From Ensifer aridi (GTDB taxonomy: Bacteria; Pseudomonadota; Alphaproteobacteria; Rhizobiales; Rhizobiaceae): DNA of 64,000 bases. The stretch spans positions 207,832-271,831 of the forward strand of contig NZ_LUAV01000002.1 in assembly GCF_002078505.1 (NCBI RefSeq), given 5' to 3'. The notes beneath the pieces were generated by a model, which was not told where the DNA came from, ran no database searches, and saw only the letters and a program-made list of their open reading frames with translations. This document shows, in pieces, positions 53,697-63,122 of this stretch. A program made the position numbers and the translations under genes. The stretch's first letter is position 1. The number at the start of each line of letters is the position of its first letter.

Positions 53697-54986
53697 TTAA
53701 GACTTCCGGCCCATCAGGCAGAAGAAGAAGCCGTCGGTTTCGGTCGAGGCCGGCGTCAGCGTGACGGTCTTCATGTCGGCCGACCAGGGCCGCGGCGTGT
53801 CGGTGCCGAAAAGCGCCGCCCAATTATCGGCGGCCGAGAGGATCTCGAATTCCGGATTGTCCTCACAGAAGCCGTAGACCTGCGACTCGTTTTCCTCCGG
53901 AAGCACGGAGCAGGTGACGTAGATCAGGTGGCCGCCCGGGCGCACGTACTGGGCGGCGCCGGCGAGCGCCTCCTCCTGCTGCGCCAGCCGCTCCTCCAGG
54001 TTCTTTTGTGTCAGCCGCCATTTCGTGTCCGGGCGGCGCCGCCACGTCCCAGTGCCGGTACAGGGTGCATCGACGAGCACCCGGTCGCAGCGGCCGACGA
54101 GGGAGCTGAGCGACTCGGCCGATTCATGCACCTGCACATTGCGGGTGCCGGCGCGTTTCAGCCGTTCGATGATCGGCGCGAGCCGCTTGCGGTCGGCGTC
54201 GTAGGCGTGGACCTGGCCCTTGTTGTTCATGGCGGCCGACATGGCGAGCGTCTTGCCGCCGCCACCGGCGCAATAGTCGAGCACCTGCTCGCCCTCCTGC
54301 GGCAAGACGAGATCGGCGACGATCTGCGAGCCTTCGTCCTGGACCTCGAACCAGCCCTTCTGGAAGGAGATCTCCGCCGTCACGTTCGGCAGGCGTGAAG
54401 CGCCCTCGCCGGCGGGGATACGCACGCCATGGCGGGCGATCGCCGCGGGCTCCGCGCCGCTGCGCTCCAGCGCCTTCAACACCTTCTCGCGCGCTGCCTT
54501 CAGCGTGTTGACCCTGAGATCGAGCGTCGGCCGGCCGGCAAGCGCCTTCGCCTCGGCAAGCCAGTCGTCCGAGAAGTTCTCCTCGAAGGAGGGCTGAACC
54601 CATTCCGGTATATCGCCCTGCACGTAGAGCGGCGCATCTTCGAGCCGGCGCTCCCTGAAGGCCGTCATCATGGCTTCCGAAGGAGCCTCGGGGGCGAACT
54701 TGTCGTCAGCGAGTTCCGCCGCGAGAGCGTCGACGGTAAAGCCCCATTGCCGGTACATGACGGCGTGGCCAAGCGCCGTGGCGCTGTTGCTGTCCATGAG
54801 ATAGGCGTGGGAGAGTTTCATCCGCAGGGCATCGTAGACGATGTTGCCGATGGCGGCGCGGTCGCCGGAGCCGGCGAAGCGGTGCGAGAGGCCCCAGTCC
54901 TTGAGCGCGTCGGCGACAGGGCGCTTCCGCTTTTCGATATCGTCAAGAACCTCGATGGCTCCCGCGAGCCTTCCGCCCAAACGCAT
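53697..54986 (-). CDS. rsmB: 16S rRNA (cytosine-C5)-methyltransferase, RsmB family
   Basis: A 429-residue RNA methyltransferase. An N-terminal NusB-like region (1-140) precedes the Rossmann domain with VLDYCAGGGGKTLAMSA (SAM motif I near 238), DRVLVDAPCTGTGTWRRRPD (release Cys of motif IV) and the catalytic Cys in YVTCSVLPEENE. It makes m5C967 of 16S rRNA in E. coli. ATG 54986 is supported by AAGGAG upstream. In rhizobia this gene is close to guaB, which is not within the window. Confidence 0.93.
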   Translation of the reverse strand: MRLGGRLAGAIEVLDDIEKRKRPVADALKDWGLSHRFAGSGDRAAIGNIVYDALRMKLSHAYLMDSNSATALGHAVMYRQWGFTVDALAAELADDKFAPEAPSEAMMTAFRERRLEDAPLYVQGDIPEWVQPSFEENFSDDWLAEAKALAGRPTLDLRVNTLKAAREKVLKALERSGAEPAAIARHGVRIPAGEGASRLPNVTAEISFQKGWFEVQDEGSQIVADLVLPQEGEQVLDYCAGGGGKTLAMSAAMNNKGQVHAYDADRKRLAPIIERLKRAGTRNVQVHESAESLSSLVGRCDRVLVDAPCTGTGTWRRRPDTKWRLTQKNLEERLAQQEEALAGAAQYVRPGGHLIYVTCSVLPEENESQVYGFCEDNPEFEILSAADNWAALFGTDTPRPWSADMKTVTLTPASTETDGFFFCLMGRKS

Positions 54987-55116
54987 CTTCGATGAACTCC
55001 TTTTTCGCCGTGGTAGCGGCGATGACATCGAAGAGCAAGACGGTGGCCGCATTATCTGCGGACCGATCGCCCGCGCAGACCAGCCCGCCCGATAACCCGG
55101 GCGGGCGCATGATCGG

Positions 55117-55491
55117 TCAGGAATTGATGACTTGGTAGCAGATGCTGGCGGTGCCGGAGCGGATCATGCCGATCCGGGAGGCGGCGGCCTTGGAGAGATC
55201 GATCACCCGGCCGCGGATGAACGGGCCGCGGTCGTTGATCCGCACGACGACGGTCTTGCCGTTGCGCTTGTTGGTCACTTGCACCTTGGTGCCGAACTTC
55301 AGGCTGCGATGCGCGGCGGTCAGATGGGCCGCGTTCATTCTTTCACCGGAAGCCGTTTTGGAGGAGAGCGCGTACCAGGACGCCCCGCCGCAACCGTTGC
55401 CTGCTGCCTGACTATCGGATACCGAGACCAAACCCATCCCGACGGTGAATAGCGCTGCCGCGGCAGCAGTCTTGATTTTCGCTGGCTTCAA
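55117..55491 (-). CDS. RlpA-like septal/periplasmic double-psi beta-barrel protein
   Basis: A 124-residue exported protein: signal peptide to about residue 29, then a double-psi beta-barrel with [40 protein letters not shown] and [20 protein letters not shown] (the catalytic-type Asp in NDRGPF). RlpA proteins are lytic transglycosylases acting on peptide-free glycan at septa. This one lacks a SPOR domain and is short, so it may be an autonomous domain version. About 90 bases upstream is TTAA-N7-TTAG, close to a CtrA site. Confidence 0.88.
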   Translation of the reverse strand: MKPAKIKTAAAAALFTVGMGLVSVSDSQAAGNGCGGASWYALSSKTASGERMNAAHLTAAHRSLKFGTKVQVTNKRNGKTVVVRINDRGPFIRGRVIDLSKAAASRIGMIRSGTASICYQVINS

Positions 55492-55954
55492 GCGATGCCC
55501 CCTTCGGTTTGAAGATGTCGTAAGTTCCCTTGCGAATTGAGCTAATTGGCGGGAAAAATGGCGAAAACGTGCTTCAACCGTTAACCTTTCATTAGAAATT
55601 ATTGAAAAGTGGTGAAATTTAAAATGAAGAGACAGGTTTGAATTATTTTAGAAAGCTGCGTGAATCCCTTTGGAATCAGCAACTAAACGTTTCCGGCGGG
55701 GCCCTGCGGCGGCGAGCTGGCCCTGGCATGAAAAAAGATCATTAAAAATTTCGATCCGCATGAAATTTCATGAACCATGATGGTCGAAATTGCGCTACTA
55801 TCGTTATGGTTGCATAAAATGGCAAAGTATAGGCTGAATATTGATAGCAACGGCGTGTCAAGCTGAGTCGGCCGGAATCGTTACTTCCGCAAGTTCATCA
55901 GAACATGCTTTCATCCGCAGACGATATTCTGAGCGGAGAGTTTTAAGAGTGGTT
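55492..55954. other. AT-rich gene-free 463-base spacer with nested palindromes
   Basis: No credible gene is seen. The sequence is markedly more AT-rich than its surroundings. It holds ATGAAATTTCAT (perfect, 55760-55771), AATTTCGA (55747-55754) facing TCGAAATT (55784-55791), and at the left the promoter of the RlpA-like gene with a near-CtrA site TTAA-N7-TTAG at 55581-55595. A small RNA is possible. Confidence 0.5.
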
Positions 55955-56830
55955 CTACTGCTGCCGCCAGGCGCCCGTCGCCCATAACTGTGCAAGCGAA
56001 ACGCGATAGTTCGGGAAAGCGAATTCGAAGCCGGCGTTGCGGAGCCGCGCATTCGAAACACGCTTGTTCTCGCCGTAGAACGAGCGCGCCATCGGCGACA
56101 TCTCAGCCTTCTCGAAGGGGATTTCCGGCGGCGGTTCGACGCCCATCAGCCGCGCGGCTTCGGCGACGACGTCCTGCGGTGGAGCGGGTTCGTCGTCGGT
56201 CACGTTGAAGACCCCGCCTATGCCGCGCTGAGCGAGGAAGGCCGTGGCGGCGCCGATATCCTCGACGCGGATGCGGTTGAACACCTGATTCGGCTTTATG
56301 ATACGGCGCGCCGTGCCTTCGGCGAGGTTGCGGAAGGCGTTCCGGCCAGGCCCGTAAATACCGGCAAGCCTGAGCACCGCGACCGGAATGCCCTGCCTCG
56401 CGCCGTGTTCGAGCCAGGCATCTTCCGCCTCGACCCGCTCGCGGGAGCGCTCGGAGACGGGCTTGACCGGCGTGTCCTCGGTCACCCAGGCGCCGCCGTG
56501 GTCGCCGTAGACGCCAACGGTGGAAAGATAGCCAACCCATTCGAGCTTCGGCAGCAGCTGACCAAGCGGCGGCGTGCCAACGCGGAACATAGGGTCGCCG
56601 TCGCGGCCCGGGGCGATGGACTGGACCAGGTGCGTGGCCCTGCCCATGGCATCGGCAAGCTCCGGCGAAATCTCGTTTCCGTCGAAGAGCAACGGTTCGA
56701 TGCCGGCGGCCTTCAGGTCCGCGAGCTTCTCCGGCGAGCGGGTCGTTCCGGTTACCGATTGCGCGGCGGGTGCGAGCGCCTTGGCGATCGCCGTACCGGA
56801 ATAGCCGGCGCCAAGAATCAGGACATGCAT
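55955..56830 (-). CDS. NAD-dependent epimerase/dehydratase-like (YeeZ-type) SDR protein
   Basis: A 291-residue atypical extended SDR. Nucleotide motif [15 protein letters not shown] at about residues 4-18, [16 protein letters not shown] and [14 protein letters not shown] (the pattern of the YeeZ/COG0451 group), and [15 protein letters not shown]. The active-site YxxxK is not clear, so it may be a binding or regulatory member. Its start lies 13 bases inside the end of queG, which makes an operon with queG and the GST gene. Confidence 0.88.
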   Translation of the reverse strand: MHVLILGAGYSGTAIAKALAPAAQSVTGTTRSPEKLADLKAAGIEPLLFDGNEISPELADAMGRATHLVQSIAPGRDGDPMFRVGTPPLGQLLPKLEWVGYLSTVGVYGDHGGAWVTEDTPVKPVSERSRERVEAEDAWLEHGARQGIPVAVLRLAGIYGPGRNAFRNLAEGTARRIIKPNQVFNRIRVEDIGAATAFLAQRGIGGVFNVTDDEPAPPQDVVAEAARLMGVEPPPEIPFEKAEMSPMARSFYGENKRVSNARLRNAGFEFAFPNYRVSLAQLWATGAWRQQ

Positions 56831-57990
56831 CGGCTCACTCCTGCCATTTCCCATTCCGAAAGAACCTCGTTGTCGGTTTCAGGCCCGCATTGTCGGGCGA
56901 AGGCGACCAGATCGCCCGGCGGCATGAGCTGCGAAAGCGCCCAGACCGCCATTCCCCTGACCGTCGGCGACGCATCGGCCGTGAGCGCTTTGCAGACCGG
57001 TATCAAGTTCTTCTCACCGGAATTGCCGGCCGCGATCAAGACATTTCTGATGAAGCGGTCGCGCCCGATACGCTTCACCGGCGAACCCGAGAAGAAGCTG
57101 CGAAAGGCTGCATCGTCGAGCTTCAGAAGGAAGGAGAGCTCCGGTTCCCTGAGCTCCTCGCGCGCCTTGAGCTTCATTTCCGATGCCGAATGCGCGAACT
57201 TGTTCCACGGACAAACGGCAAGACAATCGTCGCAGCCATAGATGCGGTTGCCGACCAGCGGGCGAAGTTCCGGCGCGATCGACCCCTTGTGCTCGATCGT
57301 CAGATAGGAGATGCAGCGCCGCGCATCGATCCGGTAGGGGGCCGGAAAGGCATTCGTCGGACAGACGTCCAGGCAGGCGCGGCAGGATCCGCAGTGGTCC
57401 CGCTCGGGTTCATCGAGGTCCAGATCGGCAGTCGTGAACAGGCTGCCGAGGAAGAGCCAGGAGCCGAATTCGCGGCTGACGAGATTGGTGTGCTTGCCCT
57501 GCCAGCCGATGCCGGCCTTTTCCGCAAGCGGCTTCTCCATGACCGGGGCCGTGTCGACGAAGACCTTCACGTCCTCGCCGGCGCGGGCGGCGAAGCGCGT
57601 GGCGATCTCCTTCAACCTGCCTTTGACGACATCATGATAGTCGCGGTTCTGGGCATAGACGGAGATCGCGCCGCGGTCGCGTCTGGCGAGAATTCCGCGC
57701 GGATCATCCTCGGGACCGTAGTTCATGCCGAAGAGGGCGATCGAACGGACATCGCCCCAGAGCACGCGCGGATCGGAGCGGCGCTCGGCCGTCTCGGCAA
57801 GCCAATCCATCGTGCCGTGACAGCCGGCGGCAAGGAATTGCCGCAGCCGATCCGGTGCATGCGGTATGGCGTCCGGGTGCGTGATGCGACAGACGTCGAA
57901 GCCCTTGGCCGCGGCTTCCTCCTTCAGGAAGGCGGTGAGTGTCCGTCGTTTCCTGCCCTGGTTCTCCGCTCTGGCAGCGTCGCCGGGCAT
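56818..57990 (-). CDS. queG: Epoxyqueuosine reductase
   Basis: A 390-residue cobalamin and iron-sulfur enzyme, last step of queuosine synthesis in tRNA. The two [4Fe-4S] motifs are [12 protein letters not shown] and [13 protein letters not shown] (with a further cysteine), the N-terminal cofactor domain has [10 protein letters not shown], and the C-terminal HEAT-like repeats follow from about 300. ATG 57990 has AAGGACAT upstream; the longer frame is not conserved. The gene follows the GST gene by ten bases. Confidence 0.96.
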   Translation of the reverse strand: MPGDAARAENQGRKRRTLTAFLKEEAAAKGFDVCRITHPDAIPHAPDRLRQFLAAGCHGTMDWLAETAERRSDPRVLWGDVRSIALFGMNYGPEDDPRGILARRDRGAISVYAQNRDYHDVVKGRLKEIATRFAARAGEDVKVFVDTAPVMEKPLAEKAGIGWQGKHTNLVSREFGSWLFLGSLFTTADLDLDEPERDHCGSCRACLDVCPTNAFPAPYRIDARRCISYLTIEHKGSIAPELRPLVGNRIYGCDDCLAVCPWNKFAHSASEMKLKAREELREPELSFLLKLDDAAFRSFFSGSPVKRIGRDRFIRNVLIAAGNSGEKNLIPVCKALTADASPTVRGMAVWALSQLMPPGDLVAFARQCGPETDNEVLSEWEMAGVSRCMS

Positions 57991-58000
57991 GATAATGTCC

Positions 58001-58693
58001 TTAGAAGTCAAGATCCGCATAATGCGAGACGGGGGTGACGCCGCGCACGCGCTCTGCAAGCAGCGGCCGGAAGGACGGGCGCGATTTGAGCCGCTGGTAC
58101 CATTCCTTGGCGGCGGGAAATTCCGACCAGTCGATTTCACCGAGATAGTCGAGCACCGAGATCGCGGCCGCAGCAGCGAGGTCGGCGTAGGAGATGCGGT
58201 CGCCGGCGAGCCACGGGCGCGATCCGGCAAGCCAGGAGAGATATTTCATATGCTGGCGGATATTGCTGCGCGACGTGCGGAGAATCTTCGAATCCGGCGC
58301 GCCGCCACCCTGATCAGGGGTCATCTGCAGCTTGAAGATACGCTCGCGCACCAGCGGGCGCGTCACGTCGGCTTCCATTTTCTGCAGGAACCATTCGGTG
58401 AGCCGGCGGATCTCGGCGCGCTGGAAGGGATCCTCGGCAAGCAGCCGGCGGTCGCGCTTCATGATGCCGCTGGTCTCGTCGAGATATTCCGAGATGATGG
58501 TCGCGCCGCAGAGCGCGCGCATACTGTCATCGACATAGACCGGCAGCGTACCGGCCGGGTTCAGCGCCAGAAAGTCCCGCCGATTCTCCCAAGGCTGTTC
58601 CTCGCTCAATTCCGTCTGATAGCCATATTCTGAGAGAATAAGGCGTACGAACCGCGAGGCTGAGGACATGGGGTGATGATACAGTGTCGGCAT
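58001..58693 (-). CDS. Glutathione S-transferase family protein
   Basis: A 230-residue GST: thioredoxin-like domain to about residue 80 ([31 protein letters not shown] with cis-Pro, [10 protein letters not shown]) and helical domain with [18 protein letters not shown] serine in SSASR is the likely thiol-activating residue. First gene of the GST-queG-epimerase operon. The link to queuosine is not obvious and may just be co-transcription. Confidence 0.9.
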   Translation of the reverse strand: MPTLYHHPMSSASRFVRLILSEYGYQTELSEEQPWENRRDFLALNPAGTLPVYVDDSMRALCGATIISEYLDETSGIMKRDRRLLAEDPFQRAEIRRLTEWFLQKMEADVTRPLVRERIFKLQMTPDQGGGAPDSKILRTSRSNIRQHMKYLSWLAGSRPWLAGDRISYADLAAAAAISVLDYLGEIDWSEFPAAKEWYQRLKSRPSFRPLLAERVRGVTPVSHYADLDF

Positions 58694-58849
58694 CGATGAT
58701 CAGATTGCAGCTGTTTTCGGGGATGTCAGCGTCGCGGCATATGCAACTGGCCACGGCTTCATACAACGAGCTATAGGTAGTTGCGGTGGCAAACACAAGA
58801 GAATCGACCTTCTCCTCCCAAATCCAAGTATATCAGGAACTTCTTATAC

Positions 58850-59656
58850 ATGGCGGATCAATCGATCGTAAGCGCGCTCGTTCTCGGGCTCATTGAAGGG
58901 CTGACGGAGTTCATCCCGGTCTCGTCGACGGCGCATGTGCTGCTCGCCGGACACTTCCTCGGATTCCGGTCGCCCGGAAATACATTCGCTGTTCTTATCC
59001 AGCTCGGCGCCATACTGGCGATCCTGCTCGTCTATTTCCAAAAGCTCCTGTCGATCGCGCTCGCCCTGCCGACGAGCATCAAGGCTCGACGCTTTGTCTT
59101 CTCGGTTCTGCTCGCCTTCCTCCCAGCGGCGCTCATCGGCGCGGCGGCGCATGGCTTCATCAAGTCGGTTCTTTTTGAAACACCGATGCTGATCTGCATC
59201 GTGCTGATCGTCGGCGGCATCATCCTCTACGCCATCGATCACCTGCCGCTCTCGCCGCGCTACACCGATGTCTTCGACTATCCGCCGTCGCTGGCGTTGA
59301 AGATCGGCCTCTTCCAATGTCTGGCAATGATCCCGGGAACGTCGCGCTCCGGCGCCACCATTGCCGGCGCCCTGCTGATGGGGACCGACAAGCGTTCGGC
59401 CGCGGAATTTTCCTTCTTCCTCGCCATGCCGACCATGCTGGGCGCTTTCACGATCGATCTTTACAAGAACCGCGACGCGCTCTCCTTCGACGATATCGGC
59501 CTGATCGCCGTCGGCTTCATCGCTGCCTTCGTCGCGGGGATTTTCGTCGTGCGCTCGCTGCTCGACTTCGTCTCGCACCGCGGCTTCACGCCTTTCGCAA
59601 TCTGGCGCGTCCTCGTCGGCACCGCCGGGCTCATCGGCCTCTGGCTGTTTGGATAG
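58850..59656 (+). CDS. uppP: Undecaprenyl-diphosphatase (BacA-type)
   Basis: A 268-residue inner-membrane enzyme that recycles undecaprenyl-PP to undecaprenyl-P for cell-wall and surface glycan synthesis. Seen: [20 protein letters not shown] (catalytic Glu/Ser loop, residues about 13-32) and the second loop [20 protein letters not shown]. It has about eight membrane helices. ATG 58850 is chosen with AGGAAC upstream. It is not the BacA peptide transporter of the same name in rhizobia. Confidence 0.95.
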   Translation: MADQSIVSALVLGLIEGLTEFIPVSSTAHVLLAGHFLGFRSPGNTFAVLIQLGAILAILLVYFQKLLSIALALPTSIKARRFVFSVLLAFLPAALIGAAAHGFIKSVLFETPMLICIVLIVGGIILYAIDHLPLSPRYTDVFDYPPSLALKIGLFQCLAMIPGTSRSGATIAGALLMGTDKRSAAEFSFFLAMPTMLGAFTIDLYKNRDALSFDDIGLIAVGFIAAFVAGIFVVRSLLDFVSHRGFTPFAIWRVLVGTAGLIGLWLFG

Positions 59657-59670
59657 TGAAAAAACTAAAG

Positions 59671-59700
59671 CCGCATGCGTTTCTTGCGAAACGCATGCGG
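59671..59700 (-). terminator. Terminator of the 53-residue peptide gene
   Basis: Perfect 13-base stem CCGCATGCGTTTC / GAAACGCATGCGG with loop TTGC. On the minus strand it is followed by CTTTAGTTTTTTC, whereas the plus side has a C-rich tail, so it serves a minus-strand transcript, though uppP transcripts must also pass it. Confidence 0.75.
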
Positions 59701-59781
59701 CCCCTGGCCCCCGCCAATAAACTGAAATCCCCGCCCTCTATCCGTGCCGCGAACTTCTTCGCGGCAAGGCAGTTGCCCGGC

Positions 59782-59943
59782 TCACTCGCCGGAAAAATCG
59801 ACCGAAGCCGTCGTGCACGGGTCCACACCATAGGCCGGCGCGCAGCCCTTGCTGCTGCTCGCGACGGTGCCCGGTGCCATGAATGAGCCAGCCAAAATGA
59901 TCAGTGCCGCAGACGCAAAAAAAATTGCGATCGACTTGCCCAT
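59782..59943 (-). CDS. Small exported peptide, unannotated-type
   Basis: A 53-codon frame starting at ATG 59943 and stopping at TGA 59784-59782. It opens MGKSIAIFFASAALIILAG, a good signal peptide with a lysine and a long hydrophobic core ending around FMAPGTVASS, leaving a mature part of about 25 residues containing two cysteines (KGCAPAYGVDPCTTASVDF). It is followed by a strong minus-strand terminator 82 bases downstream. A weak AAAGG lies about 12 bases before the start. The mature two-Cys peptide could carry a disulfide. I do not recognise it. Confidence 0.62.
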   Translation of the reverse strand: MGKSIAIFFASAALIILAGSFMAPGTVASSSKGCAPAYGVDPCTTASVDFSGE

Positions 59944-60143
59944 GGAACGTTGTGCCTTTCGACTATGATGTTGGCACCGGCTGCGCTCGCCCGAGCGAGG
60001 GGTGCGAGCGGTGTTTATTCGCCGGATATGTCATGATCAATATCAGCGCATGCTGAATCTGCGGTAAACGCTATTCGGATTTTCAACTGCGGCAGAATTG
60101 CAACAATGTTGCGTCGAGGTCACAGGTGGGACTACAGTAAAAT

Positions 60144-60165
60144 GCCGCCGGCGAGGACCGGCGGC
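60144..60165 (-). terminator. Terminator of the NDUFA9-like gene
   Basis: Stem GCCGCCGG (60144-60151) / CCGGCGGC (60158-60165); on the minus strand followed by ATTTTACTG. It is 29 bases after the gene's stop codon. Confidence 0.65.
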
Positions 60166-60193
60166 GGCAGAAAGTCGTGCTTGCCACAATGGC

Positions 60194-61174
60194 TCAGGCG
60201 GAGCGGCCGGTGCCCGTGTACTGTCCCTGCGGGCGATATCGCACAAGATAGGTGGGCAGGATCGAATCGAGCATCGTCGACTTGATGCCTATGCCGGCAA
60301 GCGTCCGTCCCTCGGCCTCGGCCTCGGCGGAGACGACATTGTCGGTTTTCAGCAACACCACTTGATCGGCCGTGAGCGGCGGCGTGATGAAGGGCACGAG
60401 CGAGGCGACGCTTCCCATGAGCGACGCGATGCCGAAGGGGATCGACACGAAGCGGCGCTTGCGGTCGATCGTCTTCAGCATGATCTCGAGACACTCGCGG
60501 AAGGTGAGCACCTGCGGCCCGCCGAGTTCGTAGATCGTGCCGCCCTTGAGTTTGCCGTCGACGGCGCGGGCGACGGCCTCGGCGACATCAGCCACGTAGA
60601 CCGGCTGGAACTTCGTATGGCCGCCGCCGACGAGCGGCAGGACGGGCGACAAGCGTGCCATGCCGGCGAACTTATTGAAGAAGTCGTCCTCGGGCCCGAA
60701 GATGATAGATGGGCGCAGGATGACTGCCTCAGGGACGGTTTCGAGGATCGCGATCTCGGCCCGGCCCTTGGTGCGGGCGTATTTCGATTCGGAATTCGTA
60801 TTGGCGCCGATCGCCGAAATATGCGTCAGCGTCGCACCGGCTGCACGGGCTGCTTCCGCGACGGCCCGGGCACCGAAGTCCTGTACCGCGTCAAAGGTGT
60901 TGCGGCCGCTCTCGAAGAGCACGCCGACGCAGTTGATCACGTGGTCGGCACCCTCGACGGCGCGATCGACAGACGTGCGATAGCGCAGGTTAGCCTGAAC
61001 GAAGGAAATCTGGCCCATGGTGCCAAGCGGTTGAAGATGGCCGGCGAGATCGGGCCGGCGCACGGCGACGCGAATGCGATAACCGCGTTTGGCGAGCGCG
61101 CGCACCACATGACGGCCGACAAAACCGGATCCGCCGAAAATCGTTACCAGCGGCGGAAGGTTGGACAAGGTCAT
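60194..61174 (-). CDS. NDUFA9-like NAD(P)-binding protein (complex I accessory-type)
   Basis: A 326-residue atypical SDR: VTIFGGSGFVGRHVVRALAK at about 10-29, the VAVRRPD cofactor strand, INCVGVLFESG, SAIGANTNSESKYARTKGRAE (here the YxxxK-like SKYARTK) and RPSIIFGPEDDFFNKFAGM. It resembles the NDUFA9 complex I assembly or accessory subunit that alphaproteobacteria share with mitochondria. The nuo operon is not in the window. Single gene by position. Confidence 0.9.
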   Translation of the reverse strand: MTLSNLPPLVTIFGGSGFVGRHVVRALAKRGYRIRVAVRRPDLAGHLQPLGTMGQISFVQANLRYRTSVDRAVEGADHVINCVGVLFESGRNTFDAVQDFGARAVAEAARAAGATLTHISAIGANTNSESKYARTKGRAEIAILETVPEAVILRPSIIFGPEDDFFNKFAGMARLSPVLPLVGGGHTKFQPVYVADVAEAVARAVDGKLKGGTIYELGGPQVLTFRECLEIMLKTIDRKRRFVSIPFGIASLMGSVASLVPFITPPLTADQVVLLKTDNVVSAEAEAEGRTLAGIGIKSTMLDSILPTYLVRYRPQGQYTGTGRSA

Positions 61175-61306
61175 GGGAAACGCACTCCTGATGTCAATGG
61201 GAAGAATTGCTTGCTACATAGCCCAAGCGGCGGGCGAGGTGAAGGCCAATCCAGGCATACCGGCGAGACGTCTTTCGTCGCCTCCAGGAGGCCAGAACCG
61301 TAGCCG

Positions 61307-61594
61307 TCAGACGCCCTCCACGACGACCATTTCCGCGTCGGCAACCTCCTGGCGGATCGCCGCGGCAATCTGGTATTCCGGGGAATTGTAACAGTCGATA
61401 GCCGCCTGCAGCGAGGGGAATTCGATCACCACGTTGCGGGTACGGACGGCGCCTTCCAGGCGATGGAATTGCCCGCCGCGGGCGAGGAAAGTCGCGCCGT
61501 ATTTCTCGAAGGCTGGCTTCGCGGCCGCCACGTAGTCTTTGTAGCGTTCGGGGTCTCTTATATCGACCCGAGCGATCCAGTATCCCTTGGCCAT
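61307..61594 (-). CDS. DUF1330 domain protein
   Basis: A 95-residue dimeric alpha/beta-barrel protein of DUF1330: MAKGYWIARVDIRDPERYKDY, FLARGGQFHRLEGAVRTRNV and EFPSLQAAIDCYNSPEYQIA. The family is related in fold to ABM and EthD domains; function unknown. It is on the same strand as pyrF but separated by 134 bases. Confidence 0.9.
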   Translation of the reverse strand: MAKGYWIARVDIRDPERYKDYVAAAKPAFEKYGATFLARGGQFHRLEGAVRTRNVVIEFPSLQAAIDCYNSPEYQIAAAIRQEVADAEMVVVEGV

Positions 61595-61728
61595 GATGAG
61601 CTCCTCGTCTTTTGCGAAAAAATGCAGACGGGATCGTTACTTCCGGCAAATTGCGGCCGAGGTCAAGCACGCGGGCACGCTCGCGGCGCGAGAATACGCG
61701 GACAGCTCGCAACCGTCCGAAGGGCGGA

Positions 61729-62433
61729 TCAGGCGGGGAGGGCGCTGTCCATTTCGGCGAGGATTGCGCGGCTTGCAGCGAGCGGATCGGGCGCTTGGAC
61801 AATCGGGCGCCCGACGACGAGGTGGCTCGATCCGGCGCGGATCGCCTCGGCCGGCGTCATCACCCGCTTCTGGTCGCCCTTGTCGGCGCCGGTGGGCCGG
61901 ATGCCGGGTGTCACCAGTGCCATGTCCGCACCGATGATCTTGCGCACGGCGGCCGCTTCTTCCGCCGAGCAGACGATGCCGCCCATGCCGACGGCGCGGG
62001 CTTGCTCGGCGCGGCGCAGGACCAGCGTGTGCGGATCGTACTCGTAACCCGCGTCGATCACGTCCTGCTCGTCCATCGACGTCAGCACAGTGACGCCGAG
62101 CAGGCAGAGATCGGAACCCTTCGCCGCTTCGACGGCCGCCTTCATCGCCTTGGGGTAGGCATGCAGCGTCAGCATCGACATGCCCATCCTAACGATGTTC
62201 TCGACGCCCTTGGCCACCGTGTTGTCGATATCGAGCAGCTTCATGTCGAGGAAGACCTTCTTGCCGCCAGCGGCGAGATCACGCGCGAATTCGAGGCCGC
62301 CGCCAAAGGCGAGCTGATAGCCGATCTTGTAGAAGACGACCTCGTCACCGAGCGTCGAGACGATCTTCTCGGCTTCGGCGATCGTCGGAAGGTCAAGGCC
62401 GACGATCAGCCGGTCGCGTGGGCTTGTGGTCAT
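61729..62433 (-). CDS. pyrF: Orotidine 5'-phosphate decarboxylase
   Basis: A 234-residue TIM-barrel enzyme making UMP in pyrimidine synthesis. The catalytic DxKxxDI motif is present in [17 protein letters not shown] near residues 56-72, and TPGIRP near 185. ATG 62433 has AGGGAT upstream. It starts seven bases after the histidine-phosphatase stop, so the two are co-transcribed. Confidence 0.96.
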   Translation of the reverse strand: MTTSPRDRLIVGLDLPTIAEAEKIVSTLGDEVVFYKIGYQLAFGGGLEFARDLAAGGKKVFLDMKLLDIDNTVAKGVENIVRMGMSMLTLHAYPKAMKAAVEAAKGSDLCLLGVTVLTSMDEQDVIDAGYEYDPHTLVLRRAEQARAVGMGGIVCSAEEAAAVRKIIGADMALVTPGIRPTGADKGDQKRVMTPAEAIRAGSSHLVVGRPIVQAPDPLAASRAILAEMDSALPA

Positions 62434-62440
62434 GTCGAAG

Positions 62441-63025
62441 CTATCCCTGCCAGAACTCCATCGGCGTCCAGTCGCATGTGACGGCGCGATCGGCAAGACG
62501 GAAAGCGAAGAGATTGCCGCCGCCCGGCAATTGGTCGGCACTGCGGGCGATCGCGCCACCCGTCATCCGGCATTTGAGCAGGGTTCCGACGCCGCCGTGG
62601 CCGACAAAGGCGATTGGAACAGTCGGATCGTGTCGGTCGAGTATGTAGGACACGGCTCTCCAGATGCGCGCCTGAGCATCGACGGCACGCTCCCATCCCC
62701 TGAAGCTTTCATCGGGACGCGCAAAGAACCAGTCGGCCGCCGTCTCGAATTCCTCCGGCGGCAGGAAGCCGGTGGCGGAGCGGTCGTTTTCGCCCATCTC
62801 CCCGTCGGTCTCGACTGGAATGTCGGCGGCCTCCGCCAGGATCGCCGCCGTTTCGATCGCCTTCTTCTCGGTGCTGGAAACGATGCGGCCGAGCAACCGC
62901 ACCCACGGCTGTCTCGCCGTGGCGTACGTCCGCTCCCTGCCGAGATCGGAGAGGCCCCATTCCGGCACGGGGACCGTCGGATCGATCGCTACTTGCGGAT
63001 GGGTGAGATAGAGACCGAACACCAC
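62441..63025 (-). CDS. Histidine phosphatase superfamily protein lacking the RHG motif
   Basis: A 194-residue phosphoglycerate-mutase-like protein. The family normally opens with a RHG catalytic motif; here the corresponding strand reads [11 protein letters not shown], keeping a histidine but losing Arg and Gly. A second catalytic histidine is seen in [13 protein letters not shown]. Other marks are [13 protein letters not shown] and [15 protein letters not shown] (phosphate pocket). It may be a divergent phosphatase or a non-catalytic member. Operon partner of pyrF. ATG 63025 is the only good start. Confidence 0.85.
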   Translation of the reverse strand: MVFGLYLTHPQVAIDPTVPVPEWGLSDLGRERTYATARQPWVRLLGRIVSSTEKKAIETAAILAEAADIPVETDGEMGENDRSATGFLPPEEFETAADWFFARPDESFRGWERAVDAQARIWRAVSYILDRHDPTVPIAFVGHGGVGTLLKCRMTGGAIARSADQLPGGGNLFAFRLADRAVTCDWTPMEFWQG

Positions 63026-63043
63026 TAAGTCGCCGCCGATTTA

Positions 63044-63117
63044 GGGATAAAAAACATGCAGCCGTTCAAGGCGCTACAGCGACCTTCATGCGCCTGAAGG
63101 ACGCACGGCGCCGTGGG
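63044..63117. repeat. Rhizobial intergenic palindromic element between pmtA and the phosphatase gene
   Basis: Starts GGGATAAAAAACATGCAGCC, then GGCGCTACAGCG and the hairpin CCTTCA (63083-63088) / TGAAGG (63095-63100), ending CACGGCGCCG. The CATGCAG...GCGCTACAGCG string is recurrent in rhizobial intergenic elements. Partially similar to 9041-9060. Confidence 0.65.
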
Positions 63118-63122
63118 GTGCC

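Noticed and set aside
58850..59656. BacA symbiosis peptide transporter
   Set aside because: The protein is undecaprenyl-diphosphatase by its two phosphatase loops; the rhizobial BacA transporter is a different (SbmA-like) family that shares the name.
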